DNA of 64,000 nucleotides from Phycisphaerae bacterium. Its GTDB lineage: Bacteria; Planctomycetota; Phycisphaerae; UBA1845; CAIVHJ01. Below the pieces are notes generated by a model. The model ran no database searches, was not told the DNA's origin, and saw nothing but the letters and a program-made list of their open reading frames with translations. This document shows positions 41,972 through 51,710 of the stretch, one piece after another. Each line of letters begins with the position of its first letter. Position 1 is the first letter of the stretch. The position numbers were made by a program, and so were the translations under genes. The stretch is taken from the NCBI GenBank assembly GCA_022072405.1, contig JAJVHX010000012.1, positions 211,807 through 275,806 on the forward strand, written 5' to 3'.

Positions 41972-43309
41972 ATGGCCCACGACCATCATCATCATCATGA
42001 CCATGACCACGATCATGATCATATCGAACCGCAGGTACCGTTCGGTGAAGGCCGGGATTCCGCCAATGAATCGCTGGCTGAAGCCCTGCGTTCCAGTTTC
42101 AAGGTGCTCAAGCTGATCATGCTGGCGGTGGTACTGCTCTATATTTTTTCCGGTGTGATCAAGGTCGAGCAGAATCAGCGGGCGATAGTCTTGCGCATGG
42201 GTGAACTGCATGGCGATCCGCTGGAGCCGGGCGCCCATTTTCTGTTCCCCAAACCCATCGACGTACCGATCAAAATTGCCGTGCAGGAACGCCGGACACT
42301 GACGATTGATACGCAGTTTCTTCGCCCTTCGGCGGCGGAGAAGGATCGGAAGCCTTCCGAATTAACACGCTCCGGCGGAATGGATCCCAAACAGGATGGG
42401 GCGCTGCTGACGGGTGATCGCGGTTTGATCCACGCCCAGTGGACCATCACCTATCAGATCAAGGATCTGAAAAAATTTGTGAGTAATATTTATCTGGCCG
42501 AGGATGGTGCCGAAGAGCGCTTCATCCGCACGGCGATCGAGAATGCCGCGATCGGAGTGGTCGGTCAGCGCAAAGCCAGCCGGGTCATCCGCGAAGATGT
42601 CACGGCAGTGCAGGAAGAAGTGCAGCGCTTGGCTCAGGAGGAACTCCAGCATCTGGATACCGGGATCGATCTGGTTAACGTGACCGTGCTGACCATGGCT
42701 CCGCTGCAGATTAAGGGCGTGTTTGAGGAAGTGTCCAAGGCAGAAAACGAAAAGCAGAAAATGATCGATGAAGCCCGCAAGGATCGCGATCAGTATCTGA
42801 ATCTGGCGGCCGGAGAAGCGTACAACGCCCTGGAGCGCGAATTCAAAGACTATTTTGCCGCGCGTGCCGCCGGCGATCCGGTGAAGGTGAACGCCGCCTA
42901 TGAAGAAATCAAACGCATCATCATGAATGAGGCGACCGGCCTGGCGGGCGAGCAGATCAAGGAAGCCCGCAGCTATAAGAAAAATGTGCTGGAAGATATC
43001 CGCCGCGAGAGCGAACGCTTCAAGTCCTATCTGACGGAATACCGCAGCAATCCGCAGTTGCTGCTGGCGCGGCTGTGGTACAACACCCAACGCGATATTC
43101 TGATGAACCCGAATGTGACCAAACGCTATTATCCGGCGGGTCAGAAACAGATTCGACTGCAGATCAGCCCCGACCCGAAGGAGCTGGAAGAACAGCAGAC
43201 CAAGCAGTTCCAGCAGAAGAAAGAAACGCCGGGCGATTTCTCCAATATCAAGAGTGACGAGAAGGATGTCGGTCGACTGAATGCGAGCCGATCGCAGGTC
43301 CTGCAGTAG
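41972..43309 (+). CDS. SPFH/Band 7 protein (HflK-like 2) with His/Asp-rich N-terminus
   Basis: A 445-residue protein. Residues 3-18 are a histidine/aspartate run (HDHHHHHDHDHDHDH) likely to bind metal ions. One transmembrane helix (LKLIMLAVVLLYIFSGVI) follows, then the HflK-type SPFH start IKVEQNQRAIVLRMGELHGDPLEPGAHFLFPKPIDVPIKI, a core with AQWTITYQIKDLKKFV, and a long helix with VLTMAPLQIKGVFEEVSKAENEKQKMIDEARKDRDQYLN. It lies 41 bases after the HflC-like gene. The order is HflK-like, HflC-like, HflK-like, and all three should be membrane partners. Confidence 0.88.
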   Translation: MAHDHHHHHDHDHDHDHIEPQVPFGEGRDSANESLAEALRSSFKVLKLIMLAVVLLYIFSGVIKVEQNQRAIVLRMGELHGDPLEPGAHFLFPKPIDVPIKIAVQERRTLTIDTQFLRPSAAEKDRKPSELTRSGGMDPKQDGALLTGDRGLIHAQWTITYQIKDLKKFVSNIYLAEDGAEERFIRTAIENAAIGVVGQRKASRVIREDVTAVQEEVQRLAQEELQHLDTGIDLVNVTVLTMAPLQIKGVFEEVSKAENEKQKMIDEARKDRDQYLNLAAGEAYNALEREFKDYFAARAAGDPVKVNAAYEEIKRIIMNEATGLAGEQIKEARSYKKNVLEDIRRESERFKSYLTEYRSNPQLLLARLWYNTQRDILMNPNVTKRYYPAGQKQIRLQISPDPKELEEQQTKQFQQKKETPGDFSNIKSDEKDVGRLNASRSQVLQ

Positions 43310-43330
43310 GGCGGGAAAGGAGCAGTGACC

Positions 43331-44500
43331 ATGGCGGACAAGCGACCGATCGTCAAGACCATTGGGTTGAGCAAGGTGTTCAAGGATTTCTGGCGGCGTG
43401 ACAAAGTCGTCGCCGTTCGGGATCTGGACCTGGAGATTCAGCCTGGTGAAGTGTTCGGCTTGTTGGGGCCGAACGGGTCGGGCAAGAGTACGACAATTAA
43501 AATCATCCTCGGATTGCTTTATCCGACGCGTGGCCGGATCAGTATTTTCGGACAGCCGCCAACCGATGTCTCCATTAAAAAACGCATCGGCTACCTGCCG
43601 GAAGAATCCTATCTTTATCGATTTCTCAATGCCCGTGAGACGTTGCAGCTGTATGGTCGGTTATTTCAGCAGGCCGGGGAGATGCGGGCTTCCCGAATCG
43701 ACAAGCTGCTGGAGATGGTGGGCCTGCAGCATCAAGCCCGCCGGCGGATCGGTGAATATTCCAAAGGGATGGCCCGGCGGATCGGTCTGGCCCAGGCGTT
43801 GATCAACGATCCGGATTTTCTGATTCTCGATGAACCGACGACCGGCCTTGACCCGATCGGCACCCGCCAGATCAAGGAACTGATCCGCGAACTGGGCCGG
43901 CGCGGTAAAACGATTCTGCTCTCCAGCCATCTGCTCACGGATGTACAGGATGTCTGCGATCGCGTCTGCATTCTCTACGGCGGACAGGTGCGTGCTCACG
44001 GGCCGGTGGAGCAACTGCTCAGTCAGGAGGATTTTACGCAGATCACCGCACCGCGACTCGCCCCCCGCACGGTGGAGGAAATCCGCCAGGTCATTCAGCG
44101 CCAACAGGGTAGCGAAGCGGTCACTATCAGTCATCCCACCGAACGCCTGGAAGATTATTTCATCCGCATTGTGCAACAGGCCCAGGCGGCCAGCGTGGTG
44201 ACTTCCGGTGCCCAGATGGGCGGAGCGTTGCCCGATTTTCTGAGTGAACAGGAAGGTGATGCTCTTATCGAATCACTGGTCAGTGCGGCGGTGCCGGCTC
44301 CGGTACTGTCTGAAGAATCGGTGACCACCATGCCTGAACCGGCCGTAAGCACGGAAATCATCAGTGAACTGGTGAGCGGGCCGGCAACGGATCGCCAGTC
44401 GTTCACCGTAATTCCGCCGCCGCCACCCGTGAAGGAACAGGTGGATCAGACCGTGCTGGATGACCTGCTGGGTTCACCGGAGGATCAGCATCGTGGGTAG
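43331..44500 (+). CDS. ABC transporter ATP-binding protein
   Basis: A 389-residue protein. The first 230 residues are a CcmA/NatA-type ATPase: Walker A GLLGPNGSGKSTT, Q-loop in IGYLPEESYLY, signature EYSKGMARRIGLAQAL, Walker B FLILDEPTTGLDPIG and LLSSHLL. The C-terminal 150 residues are an uncommon extension rich in Pro/Glu/Val (VPAPVLSEESVTTMPEPAVS, PPPPPVKEQ) that may contact partners. ATG 43331 has AAAGGAG 8 bases upstream. It couples to the permease whose GTG start overlaps its 3' end. Confidence 0.92.
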   Translation: MADKRPIVKTIGLSKVFKDFWRRDKVVAVRDLDLEIQPGEVFGLLGPNGSGKSTTIKIILGLLYPTRGRISIFGQPPTDVSIKKRIGYLPEESYLYRFLNARETLQLYGRLFQQAGEMRASRIDKLLEMVGLQHQARRRIGEYSKGMARRIGLAQALINDPDFLILDEPTTGLDPIGTRQIKELIRELGRRGKTILLSSHLLTDVQDVCDRVCILYGGQVRAHGPVEQLLSQEDFTQITAPRLAPRTVEEIRQVIQRQQGSEAVTISHPTERLEDYFIRIVQQAQAASVVTSGAQMGGALPDFLSEQEGDALIESLVSAAVPAPVLSEESVTTMPEPAVSTEIISELVSGPATDRQSFTVIPPPPPVKEQVDQTVLDDLLGSPEDQHRG

Positions 44501-46121
44501 AATCTGGGCGATCACCTGGCATACGCTGCGTGAAGCCATCCGCATGAAAGTCGTGCTGGTCATGGCCTTGCTGATTGTCGCAGTGATCGTGTTGATTCCG
44601 CAGGCGGTGTCGCGGCCCGGTGCCCCAACCACCTCGATCGTACAATCTTTTATTTCCTGGACGCTGATGCCGCTGGGGATGATTCTCAGTTTTCTCGCAA
44701 TTTTTCTGAGCTGCCAGTCCATCTCCGATGAAATGTACCACCGACAGATATACATGCTGCTGACCAAACCGCTGCCGCGCTGGCAGTACATTCTGGGCAA
44801 GTGGCTGGGGGTCATGCTGGTGATCAGCCTGCTGATGTTGATCGGCGGATTGATCATTTATACGGTGGCCCTCATACTGGCGATGCCGGCCTACGAAACG
44901 CGCATCGTTCGTCTGCGCGATGCGCTGGATACGGGTCAGGTGCTGGTGGATCTGGCTGATCTGCGCATGTCCGGCTTAGCGGAGGAGACGGAATTTAATC
45001 CTCCGATCAGGGTGATGGAACCTGCCGACGGCCAGACGCCCCTGAAATGGGATCAATCGAAAGCGCGGGCGGTACCCTGGAAGGAGCTGGCGCCGCTGGC
45101 GGAACGGCTCTATGTGCGCATATACGATCGGCCCAACGATTATTACGCGATGGAACACGAGGTGTTGACGGCCCGAGCTACGGGCAAGCTGCAGTCGCCG
45201 GATTTTCTGGCCATGGCGGAGATGCGTCTGCAGCAACTGAAGGAGCAAGGCGTTTTCGATTCCACTAAAACGGATGAGAATCAAGCCCGCACCGCACTGA
45301 TCACCGAAGCCAGTCAGCAATGGCGCACCATAGGCCCCGGCGAGCAGAAATCCTACACCTTTGGTCAATTGCAGTGGGTCAATCGCTCCCCAACTAATAT
45401 TCTACAATTGCGTTACAAAGCGACGGCGTTTGGATATGCCGCCGATGAGGTGATTCAAAGCCAGTGGTTCTTTGGCGATCCACGGGTGGTCACCTTCTTT
45501 GGTCCGGTGCCGCGCCGCGACGTGAAGGATCGCTATCACGTGATTCCATTTCGGGCGCATGCCGTGGCTCCCGATGGGACGCTGATGGTCACCGTGCAGA
45601 ATCTGGATGCTCGGCGCGGCGAGGGTTCGAGACATCGTGGCGCGGTGATGAATTTTGAGTCGGACGAAGGGATGGAAGTACTCTACCGTATCGGTTCGTT
45701 CGGCTGGAACATGTTCCGCACGCTGCTGCTGGTCTGGTGCCGGGTGGCGTTTCTGGCGGCAGCCGGCGTTTTTGCCGCGACATTCCTTTCCTTCCCGGTG
45801 GCTTGTCTCTTCACGTTCATGACCTACATTCTGGCCATTGCCAAGAATTTTGTAACGGAAGCACTGGAATTCGGCGGGCTGGGCAAGGGTGTACTGGGAC
45901 CGCTGGAATATCTGCTTAAACCGATGTTTGATGGGCTTTTTTATATCTGGCCTGATTTCAGCACCTATGATGCTTTGCCGCAACTGGTCGACGGACGAGT
46001 GGTAACCACGGTCTGGAGCCTCACGGGTGTGGTCCAGCTGGTGGGTCTGGGGGCGCTGATGTTTCTGCTGCTGGGGTGTGTGATTTTCCGTCAGCGGCAG
46101 GTGGCGGAGTTGAGCGTTTAA
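44493..46121 (+). CDS. ABC-2 type transporter permease with large soluble insertion
   Basis: A 542-residue protein from GTG 44493, which overlaps the ATPase gene by 8 bases and has GGAGGA about 8 bases upstream. Transmembrane helices lie at about 17-35, 55-75 and 105-130, where ISDEMYHRQIYMLLTKPLPRWQYILGKWLG is the ABC-2 permease signature. A soluble extracytoplasmic domain of 250 residues (about 145-400) follows, then four helices. The tight overlap shows a two-gene ABC system. Substrate unknown; the SPFH neighbours suggest a role in envelope organisation. Confidence 0.88.
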   Translation: MGRIWAITWHTLREAIRMKVVLVMALLIVAVIVLIPQAVSRPGAPTTSIVQSFISWTLMPLGMILSFLAIFLSCQSISDEMYHRQIYMLLTKPLPRWQYILGKWLGVMLVISLLMLIGGLIIYTVALILAMPAYETRIVRLRDALDTGQVLVDLADLRMSGLAEETEFNPPIRVMEPADGQTPLKWDQSKARAVPWKELAPLAERLYVRIYDRPNDYYAMEHEVLTARATGKLQSPDFLAMAEMRLQQLKEQGVFDSTKTDENQARTALITEASQQWRTIGPGEQKSYTFGQLQWVNRSPTNILQLRYKATAFGYAADEVIQSQWFFGDPRVVTFFGPVPRRDVKDRYHVIPFRAHAVAPDGTLMVTVQNLDARRGEGSRHRGAVMNFESDEGMEVLYRIGSFGWNMFRTLLLVWCRVAFLAAAGVFAATFLSFPVACLFTFMTYILAIAKNFVTEALEFGGLGKGVLGPLEYLLKPMFDGLFYIWPDFSTYDALPQLVDGRVVTTVWSLTGVVQLVGLGALMFLLLGCVIFRQRQVAELSV

Positions 46122-46135
46122 TTACAGGACAAGGA

Positions 46136-48208
46136 ATGTCATCGACGCCTGAAATGTTGAGTCTGGAGCGTCAGGTCGACGAGCGGCTGCGGGTTAGCCG
46201 GGTCAATCGGCTGGTGCTGCTGGTATGCCTAATGGGGGCGGGCAGTCTGATCACCCTGGCTGGATGGCTCTTTCTACCGCAGATACAGAAAGAACGGGTG
46301 GAACTGCAACTGATCATGGATCCCCAGAAATATGGGTCGATTCCACCGTCGGTTTCGTTGCCGGCTCCGCTGCTGTCCACCTTTCGCGGATTGATGGTTA
46401 ATTTTCTCTGGCCTCGGGCGGAGGAACTGAAAAACAACGGGCAGTTCTACGAACTGCAGCAGCTCTATACCTGGGTGTGCGATCTGTTGCCGAGATTTCC
46501 GACGGTGTGGGGTAACGCCGCCTGGAATATGGCCTATAACATTTCCGTCGGCACATACGACGAACGGGAGCGCTGGCACTGGGTCTATTCCGGCGTGACG
46601 CTGCTGCGTGATAAAGGCATCCCCCTGAATCCACGCACGGCGGATTTGTATAAGGAATTGGCTTGGATCTTCCTGCACAAGATGGGCGATTTCCTGGATG
46701 ATCACCACCTGGCCTACAAGCGCAACTGGGCGGTGATGCTGGAACGCGTGTTGGGCGAACCGCCACCCGAGCCGGATGCACAGCAAGTGGTGGATGCGTT
46801 CGGGGTGATTCGAGAAGCCGCCGAGAGAATTTCCACTCTGGGTGCCCTGCATAGCCCGGAAACTCTGGCCACTTATCTGCAACAGGATCCCGAGGGATAT
46901 GGCTTACCGGAATTTGTCAGCCGGTTGCGGAGTATCGGTCTGGAACCGGATGCAGCCTTTTTGGAGCTGGTCGCCCGGGAAATGCGTCATGGCCTGAAGC
47001 GCAGCGATCTGCTGGTTCGTTCCGGCAGTATGGATACGAATCAGACCGCTGAAGCTTTTACGCAACTGATGAAGGATGAGAAACTGGCGGTGGCTCGTGA
47101 TCAGACCCTGGCTGCCGTGCGGGCTCATGTGCTGGCGAAAGATTATCGTCTCGACCCAGTGAAAATGCATGAACTGATGAAGCAGTATGGTCCTTGCGAC
47201 TGGCGGACGGTCTATGCTCAGGGGCTGTACTGGGCGGCGGAGGGCGTACGGGAAGAATCGCGCCAGACCATCGGTAAAGACGAAAATATCGAAATGAATA
47301 CCGTTCGCTTCAAACAATTTGCCATCAAGGATATGGCGGAACGAGGACAACTGATCCTCGAACCTGATTTCGATGACCCGTTCAAGAGCTATATTCAGAT
47401 GTTGCCCAGTTACAGTCTATATGCGGATAAGCTGCATCAGTATTATCTCGAAGCGGCCGAAGAGGTGCGTGGTGATGAAGACCCCCGGGAATATTACGCT
47501 CCCGGTCCGGCAGGGCGTTTATATAAGGATGGCCATGTCAATTTCCTGCATGATGCCGTGCGCATGCTCTACCTGGAAGGGCGGGTGGAGCAGGCCCAGA
47601 AATATTACACCTATCTCTACGAAAACTATCTGGAACCGGACGGAGTGACGCGCAAGGCGATTTACCAGCAGCCGCTGGAAAGGTTTGCGACGGCTGATCT
47701 TTTTGCCGATATGGACAGCTATAAAAAAGGCACCGCCTTGATTAACAGCCTGATGAATTATTCCTATCAGACGCTGGCGTTTGATCGACCGGTCGAAGCC
47801 GCCATGAAGATGAAGCTGGCGCGCGACGGCTATGACAAATATATGAAAGATAAGCAGATCGACCGCACCGAGCGTCGCCAGTTGCCGCCCTTTGAATATA
47901 TGCAGGCGGTTGCTTTTGAAGCGTTCATCAAGTATTCCCCCATTCCCCTGCAGCGCAAGGGCAATGCCTGGCAGAAACTCATGGTGGTACGACCGCGGAT
48001 CTGTCTGGATGTTTATAAACGCTTACAGCTGGTGTTTGTGGAATTATGTGCAGCCGAACAGCCCGATCCTTTTGATCCGCTGACGACCTTTCCACCACCC
48101 GAGGGCTGGGAAAAATATCAGCTGGAGTGGAACGAAGAAGCCACCCGCAACTGGGAGAAGGATACGCAGCTGGAAGGCGTGGATATCGATCAAGGCAACA
48201 AGCGTTAG
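46136..48208 (+). CDS. Large membrane-anchored helical protein, unknown function
   Basis: A 690-residue protein. A cytoplasmic N-terminus of about 25 residues is followed by one helix (LVLLVCLMGAGSLITLAGWLFLP) and a long soluble part with TPR-like spaced motifs and aromatic residues: YELQQLYTWVCDLLPRFPTVWGNAAWNMAYNISV, YKELAWIFLHKMGD, DWRTVYAQGLYWAAEG, AVRMLYLEGRVEQAQKYYTYLYENY. It follows the ABC permease by 14 bases and should be co-transcribed. ATG 46136 is chosen because the frame upstream runs inside the permease gene. I recognise no named family; similar proteins seem to accompany this ABC/SPFH set in planctomycetes. Confidence 0.78.
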   Translation: MSSTPEMLSLERQVDERLRVSRVNRLVLLVCLMGAGSLITLAGWLFLPQIQKERVELQLIMDPQKYGSIPPSVSLPAPLLSTFRGLMVNFLWPRAEELKNNGQFYELQQLYTWVCDLLPRFPTVWGNAAWNMAYNISVGTYDERERWHWVYSGVTLLRDKGIPLNPRTADLYKELAWIFLHKMGDFLDDHHLAYKRNWAVMLERVLGEPPPEPDAQQVVDAFGVIREAAERISTLGALHSPETLATYLQQDPEGYGLPEFVSRLRSIGLEPDAAFLELVAREMRHGLKRSDLLVRSGSMDTNQTAEAFTQLMKDEKLAVARDQTLAAVRAHVLAKDYRLDPVKMHELMKQYGPCDWRTVYAQGLYWAAEGVREESRQTIGKDENIEMNTVRFKQFAIKDMAERGQLILEPDFDDPFKSYIQMLPSYSLYADKLHQYYLEAAEEVRGDEDPREYYAPGPAGRLYKDGHVNFLHDAVRMLYLEGRVEQAQKYYTYLYENYLEPDGVTRKAIYQQPLERFATADLFADMDSYKKGTALINSLMNYSYQTLAFDRPVEAAMKMKLARDGYDKYMKDKQIDRTERRQLPPFEYMQAVAFEAFIKYSPIPLQRKGNAWQKLMVVRPRICLDVYKRLQLVFVELCAAEQPDPFDPLTTFPPPEGWEKYQLEWNEEATRNWEKDTQLEGVDIDQGNKR

Positions 48209-48299
48209 GGTATTTTAAGGTATTTGCTGGTCGGGAATATAGGCTCGGTATGCCGCGGCTTTGCGAATGGTCTGCCGTTCCGGCCAGGGAGCGACTCAC

Positions 48300-48719
48300 G
48301 TGGTTGACAATCCATTTGCACCGGATGTGCTCTCGCTCATCATCTGCGATCAGATCATTGTTGATCGACTCAGTGGTAAGACTTCGCTGATCGGCATGTT
48401 CAGTAATATCGGCGCGGCACGGTTTCCGGTGCGTCATCCGCAGTTGTGCGTGTTTGCTGCATTGACGGATGGCCGGGGAGTGGTTCCGCTGGAGATCATG
48501 ATCGTGGATGCCAACGATGCCCGGTCGCCGATTGCCCACGGCCGGGCGGAAGTGGAGTTTCAGGATCCACGACAGGTCGCCTGCCTGAATCTGCATTTCA
48601 GCGGATTGGTTTTTCCCGAACCGGGACAATATCGTGTGCAGTTATACTGCCAATCCGAACTGTTGCGCGAAGCACGGCTGCAACTGACCCCGGTTCGCCC
48701 GCCGCAACCTGCCGAATAA
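48300..48719 (+). CDS. DUF6941 family protein
   Basis: A 139-residue protein starting at GTG 48300, with AGGGAG 8 bases upstream. The stretch LIICDQIIVDRLSGKTSLIGMFSNIGAARFPVRHPQLCVFAALTDGRG matches what I recall of DUF6941 (ICDQVIVD...TGKxSLIGIFxxI). The end is a beta-rich domain, GLVFPEPGQYRVQLYCQSELL. Function is unknown. It is 91 bases downstream of the preceding large gene and convergent with the pyrophosphorylase gene, whose end is 14 bases away. Confidence 0.72.
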   Translation: MVDNPFAPDVLSLIICDQIIVDRLSGKTSLIGMFSNIGAARFPVRHPQLCVFAALTDGRGVVPLEIMIVDANDARSPIAHGRAEVEFQDPRQVACLNLHFSGLVFPEPGQYRVQLYCQSELLREARLQLTPVRPPQPAE

Positions 48720-48733
48720 TCATCCCCGGCGGA

Positions 48734-50134
48734 TTATGGACCCAGGTAGATCGGTTTCGTCAGATCAATTTCCTGATGATCCAGTTTGCGCTGCAATTCC
48801 TGCGGATCAAGTGCGAAGATCGGGCTGATTTCCACTCGTTGTATTTCCGGCAGGGTCTTACCCGCCTGGGCCAGCCATCGCCGCCACTTGCCAATCATGA
48901 ATGCTTTGGCGGTTGCGGGGCTGTCTATCCCTTCAGCGTTTTTCACCGGGGCAAATTCTTCCTCGCGGCGAATCTCAAACAGGAGCGGGTTCTTTGCCAG
49001 CGGGATCGCATCGAAGATAAACTGTTCGAGTTTGATGGCGTTGGGTTGCGGGGGGAAGACTTTGCGATTCTGCTCAATATCCCAGTATGGGATTTTTTTG
49101 ACTGCCCGATGCCAGGGCAGTCCGCTGGGATCGGCATGTTCGCTGAGGCGTTGGGCGAATGAAACCGTGAAGACATGCGCCGCCACATTGGCGAAATCAA
49201 ACAGCCGCTCGCCCGTCGATTTACGTTCCGTAGCCAGGTGTGCGGGCAGGTCTGAGTATTCAATCACCGTAATATGATCATTATTTTTCACAAAGACCCC
49301 GACCCGTTCGAAATCGTGAGCCTTGCGCATCACTTTGCTGCCGAATTCCGATTGCCGCCGAGCCACCAGGCCGATGAAGATCGGATCAATCAGCTGCAAC
49401 ATCGGATTATCAATCTGAAAATAACTGAGATACTCCACATTTTCCTGGTGTAATTGCTCCAAGCCGCCTGCGGCGCGCAAGGCACGCAGGGTTCCCCCAT
49501 GGCCGTCAGGTGACATGGCCAGGCGATGACGCTCAGCCATCAGTACCCGACCGTGCATATCCAGCGCCGGTAACGTTCCCTGCTGAAAGAAGCAGACGCG
49601 CTCGCGTTGCAATCCGAAGTAATGATGCTGTTCGAAGAAGGTACGCGTGTCGTGGTGATTTTCCGGGCTGGTCATGATGTACCAGCGTAACGAACAGCCA
49701 TAGCGATAATTGATAGCGGCCAGATATTCGGCAAAAAGGGCGAAGAGCGTTTTATTTTTCACCGGACTGATCGGGAAAGTGCCCTTGGGGCCGGAAAACC
49801 CCAGCCGGGTTCCCTGTCCGCCGGCGACGGTCAGAGCTGCCACTTTCCCCGCCCGTAACAGATCCTCGCCGATTTTCAACTCTTCAGCGTAGAGGCTGGC
49901 TGGCTCGTTTTCAGTTGAGCAGGTGCAGACAGGCGGCTCGGAAAACCGGGCGGCATTGAGCGGTGATTCACCCGTGGGGCTTTTCCTGGCTTGATCGGCG
50001 ATGACGACCCAGTCGGTCTGCTGTATATCGGCGAGCAGTTCCTCCTGCTGCGGAGCCGACAAATCTGCCCAGTACTTCAAAAGATGAAGTTGCCCATGTG
50101 TTTGAAGTAATGACTGTGCCGATGCGTGATCCAT
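48734..50134 (-). CDS. UDP-sugar pyrophosphorylase (UDPGP family)
   Basis: A 466-residue nucleotidyltransferase with the signature LTVAGGQGTRLGFSGPKGTFPISP (uridine-binding glycine-rich loop, about residues 100-125), WYIMTSPENHHDTRTFFEQHHYFGL, SPDGHGGTLRAL and YFQIDNPMLQLIDPIFIGL, which follow the UDP-GlcNAc/UDP-GalNAc pyrophosphorylase pattern rather than UDP-glucose pyrophosphorylase. It would make UDP-N-acetylhexosamine from the sugar 1-phosphate and UTP, feeding cell-surface polysaccharide synthesis along with wecB and the GT2 gene nearby. Confidence 0.88.
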   Translation of the reverse strand: MDHASAQSLLQTHGQLHLLKYWADLSAPQQEELLADIQQTDWVVIADQARKSPTGESPLNAARFSEPPVCTCSTENEPASLYAEELKIGEDLLRAGKVAALTVAGGQGTRLGFSGPKGTFPISPVKNKTLFALFAEYLAAINYRYGCSLRWYIMTSPENHHDTRTFFEQHHYFGLQRERVCFFQQGTLPALDMHGRVLMAERHRLAMSPDGHGGTLRALRAAGGLEQLHQENVEYLSYFQIDNPMLQLIDPIFIGLVARRQSEFGSKVMRKAHDFERVGVFVKNNDHITVIEYSDLPAHLATERKSTGERLFDFANVAAHVFTVSFAQRLSEHADPSGLPWHRAVKKIPYWDIEQNRKVFPPQPNAIKLEQFIFDAIPLAKNPLLFEIRREEEFAPVKNAEGIDSPATAKAFMIGKWRRWLAQAGKTLPEIQRVEISPIFALDPQELQRKLDHQEIDLTKPIYLGP

Positions 50135-50197
50135 GTGCCGCTCCTGCGCAACTATTTCAGATATACGAGCTGTGTTAATTTTAGCCGATATACCAAG

Positions 50198-51244
50198 GTG
50201 TCCACAAACGAAACGACCAATTTAAGTATTTCCCGAAGTAACCCATCGCCGGCAGGTCTGGGTTGCTGTTCACGCCGTTTAATGCTTCAAAGGTTGCTGG
50301 GTGTCTGGATGGCTGGCGGCTTGGGGTTGCGTCAGTTGTGGAGTCAGAGCACTTCTGCCCCGATGTCGACGCCAACAACCCGTGCACGCAACGCCAAATC
50401 ATTGGTGGTCAGTGTCTATTCTCGAATGGTGATAGGTGGGCCGCGCATCCGTTACAACCTGCTTACGGAAATGCTGAGCGATGGACTTTGCCGGTTGACG
50501 CAAGCGGAGTCCAACCGTCAGGCGTGGAGCAGCTTGTTGCAGCCGGAAGATGTGATCGGCATCAAATTCGATCCCATTGGCGAGGATGCTCTGGAATCGG
50601 CGCCCTTTATCGCCCGCTGGCTGGTCGAAAGCCTGGTGGATTCCGGCTGGCCAGTTGATCGAATTGTGTTAATTGACGGACCATTGGGCGTAATCGCAAA
50701 ATATCATACGCAACCCATGGTGATCGGTTTTGAAGAGACACCCGTCCAATTTGGCAGCGGCGAAGATCGATTAGCCAAGGTGTTGAAACAGATCACGGCG
50801 CTGATCAATATTCCCTCACTGAAAGATGATAACGTGGTAGGATTGGGTGGATGTTTACGGAACCTGGTCGAGGGGAGTATTCAGCATCCTGCCCGCTTCT
50901 ATGCGAATCGCGGTTCGCCGTTTTTTGCCGACATCGTTTCCCTGCCCGAGATCAGCGGTCGGCTCCGTTTGAATCTGGTCAATGCTCTGGCTACGACTTT
51001 TTCCGGCGGTCCGTTGGTAGATCCGGTTCAGGTCGAACAGACCGGATTGCTGATTTTCAGTACTGATCCGGTGGCTGCCGATGTGGTTGCCTTAGATGCG
51101 CTGAATAGCAGTAGAGTTCGTAATGGTCTGTTAAATATAGAGTTAAATAAAGAAACGGTGCCGATTGTTTTTGATGCCAGTGAGCGGGGACTCGGTCAGC
51201 GCGATTATCGCCGTATTGAGCGAAAGTCGCGGCAGATAGATTAG
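50198..51244 (+). CDS. DUF362 domain protein with Tat-like signal
   Basis: About 348 residues from GTG 50198. An N-terminal CSRRLMLQRLLGVWMAGGLG fits the twin-arginine consensus (S-R-R-x-L/M-L-Q plus hydrophobic segment), which argues against starting at ATG 50282 since that would remove the arginines. DUF362 features: VIGIKFDPIGEDA, LINIPSLKDDNVVGLGGCLRNLVEGSIQHPARFY and LRLNLVNALATTFSGGP, then LLIFSTDPVAADVVALDAL. DUF362 proteins occur near redox and iron-sulfur proteins, but this one lacks the ferredoxin cysteines. Exact start uncertain; a GTG at 50126 overlaps the divergent gene and is rejected. Confidence 0.78.
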   Translation: MSTNETTNLSISRSNPSPAGLGCCSRRLMLQRLLGVWMAGGLGLRQLWSQSTSAPMSTPTTRARNAKSLVVSVYSRMVIGGPRIRYNLLTEMLSDGLCRLTQAESNRQAWSSLLQPEDVIGIKFDPIGEDALESAPFIARWLVESLVDSGWPVDRIVLIDGPLGVIAKYHTQPMVIGFEETPVQFGSGEDRLAKVLKQITALINIPSLKDDNVVGLGGCLRNLVEGSIQHPARFYANRGSPFFADIVSLPEISGRLRLNLVNALATTFSGGPLVDPVQVEQTGLLIFSTDPVAADVVALDALNSSRVRNGLLNIELNKETVPIVFDASERGLGQRDYRRIERKSRQID

Positions 51245-51710
51245 AATCACTCTTAAAGCTTTAGCACTCAATAAGATATGCACTTTAGCGGGTTGCCGAG
51301 TTATTGAATTACAATCACGCTGATTGACCGGAATCTCTGGGGTTAATAAGATTAAGTAGTGATTCAGAGGCATGAGTATATCTCTATATATCCAATTGCC
51401 CTTTTATAATCTGTGATAAATTCGAGATTCAAGATAGTCATCATTCCGCAGTAGGCCTCCCTGAATCACCTGAGATCAGTTTCGCAGGTTCTGGCCGTTC
51501 GAGTCAGGCAGCCGTTTACGTCAATCGGGCAGCTTGCCAGGGCAAGGAAGCAATCGCTTCGCAACACCTGATTGAATGCGTAACAGGCCTATTCGTAACT
51601 GAATAATGCGAAACTCTGGGTGACGCGCGAATTCGGTGATGACCGATCGTGCCGCAGGATACAGCTGTTTTTACTACGAAACGCAAAGCCAAATGTTCAG
51701 GGAGTTACTT
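51245..51710. other. 466-bp intergenic region upstream of the prepilin-like gene
   Basis: AT-rich first half, no credible gene. TATAAT at 51405-51410 could be a -10 box, but no -35 box accompanies it and it is 300 bases from the start codon. Confidence 0.4.

Noticed and set aside
50126-50197. GTG start of the DUF362 gene overlapping the divergent pyrophosphorylase start
   Set aside because: Leaves no room for promoters and adds residues unrelated to the family.
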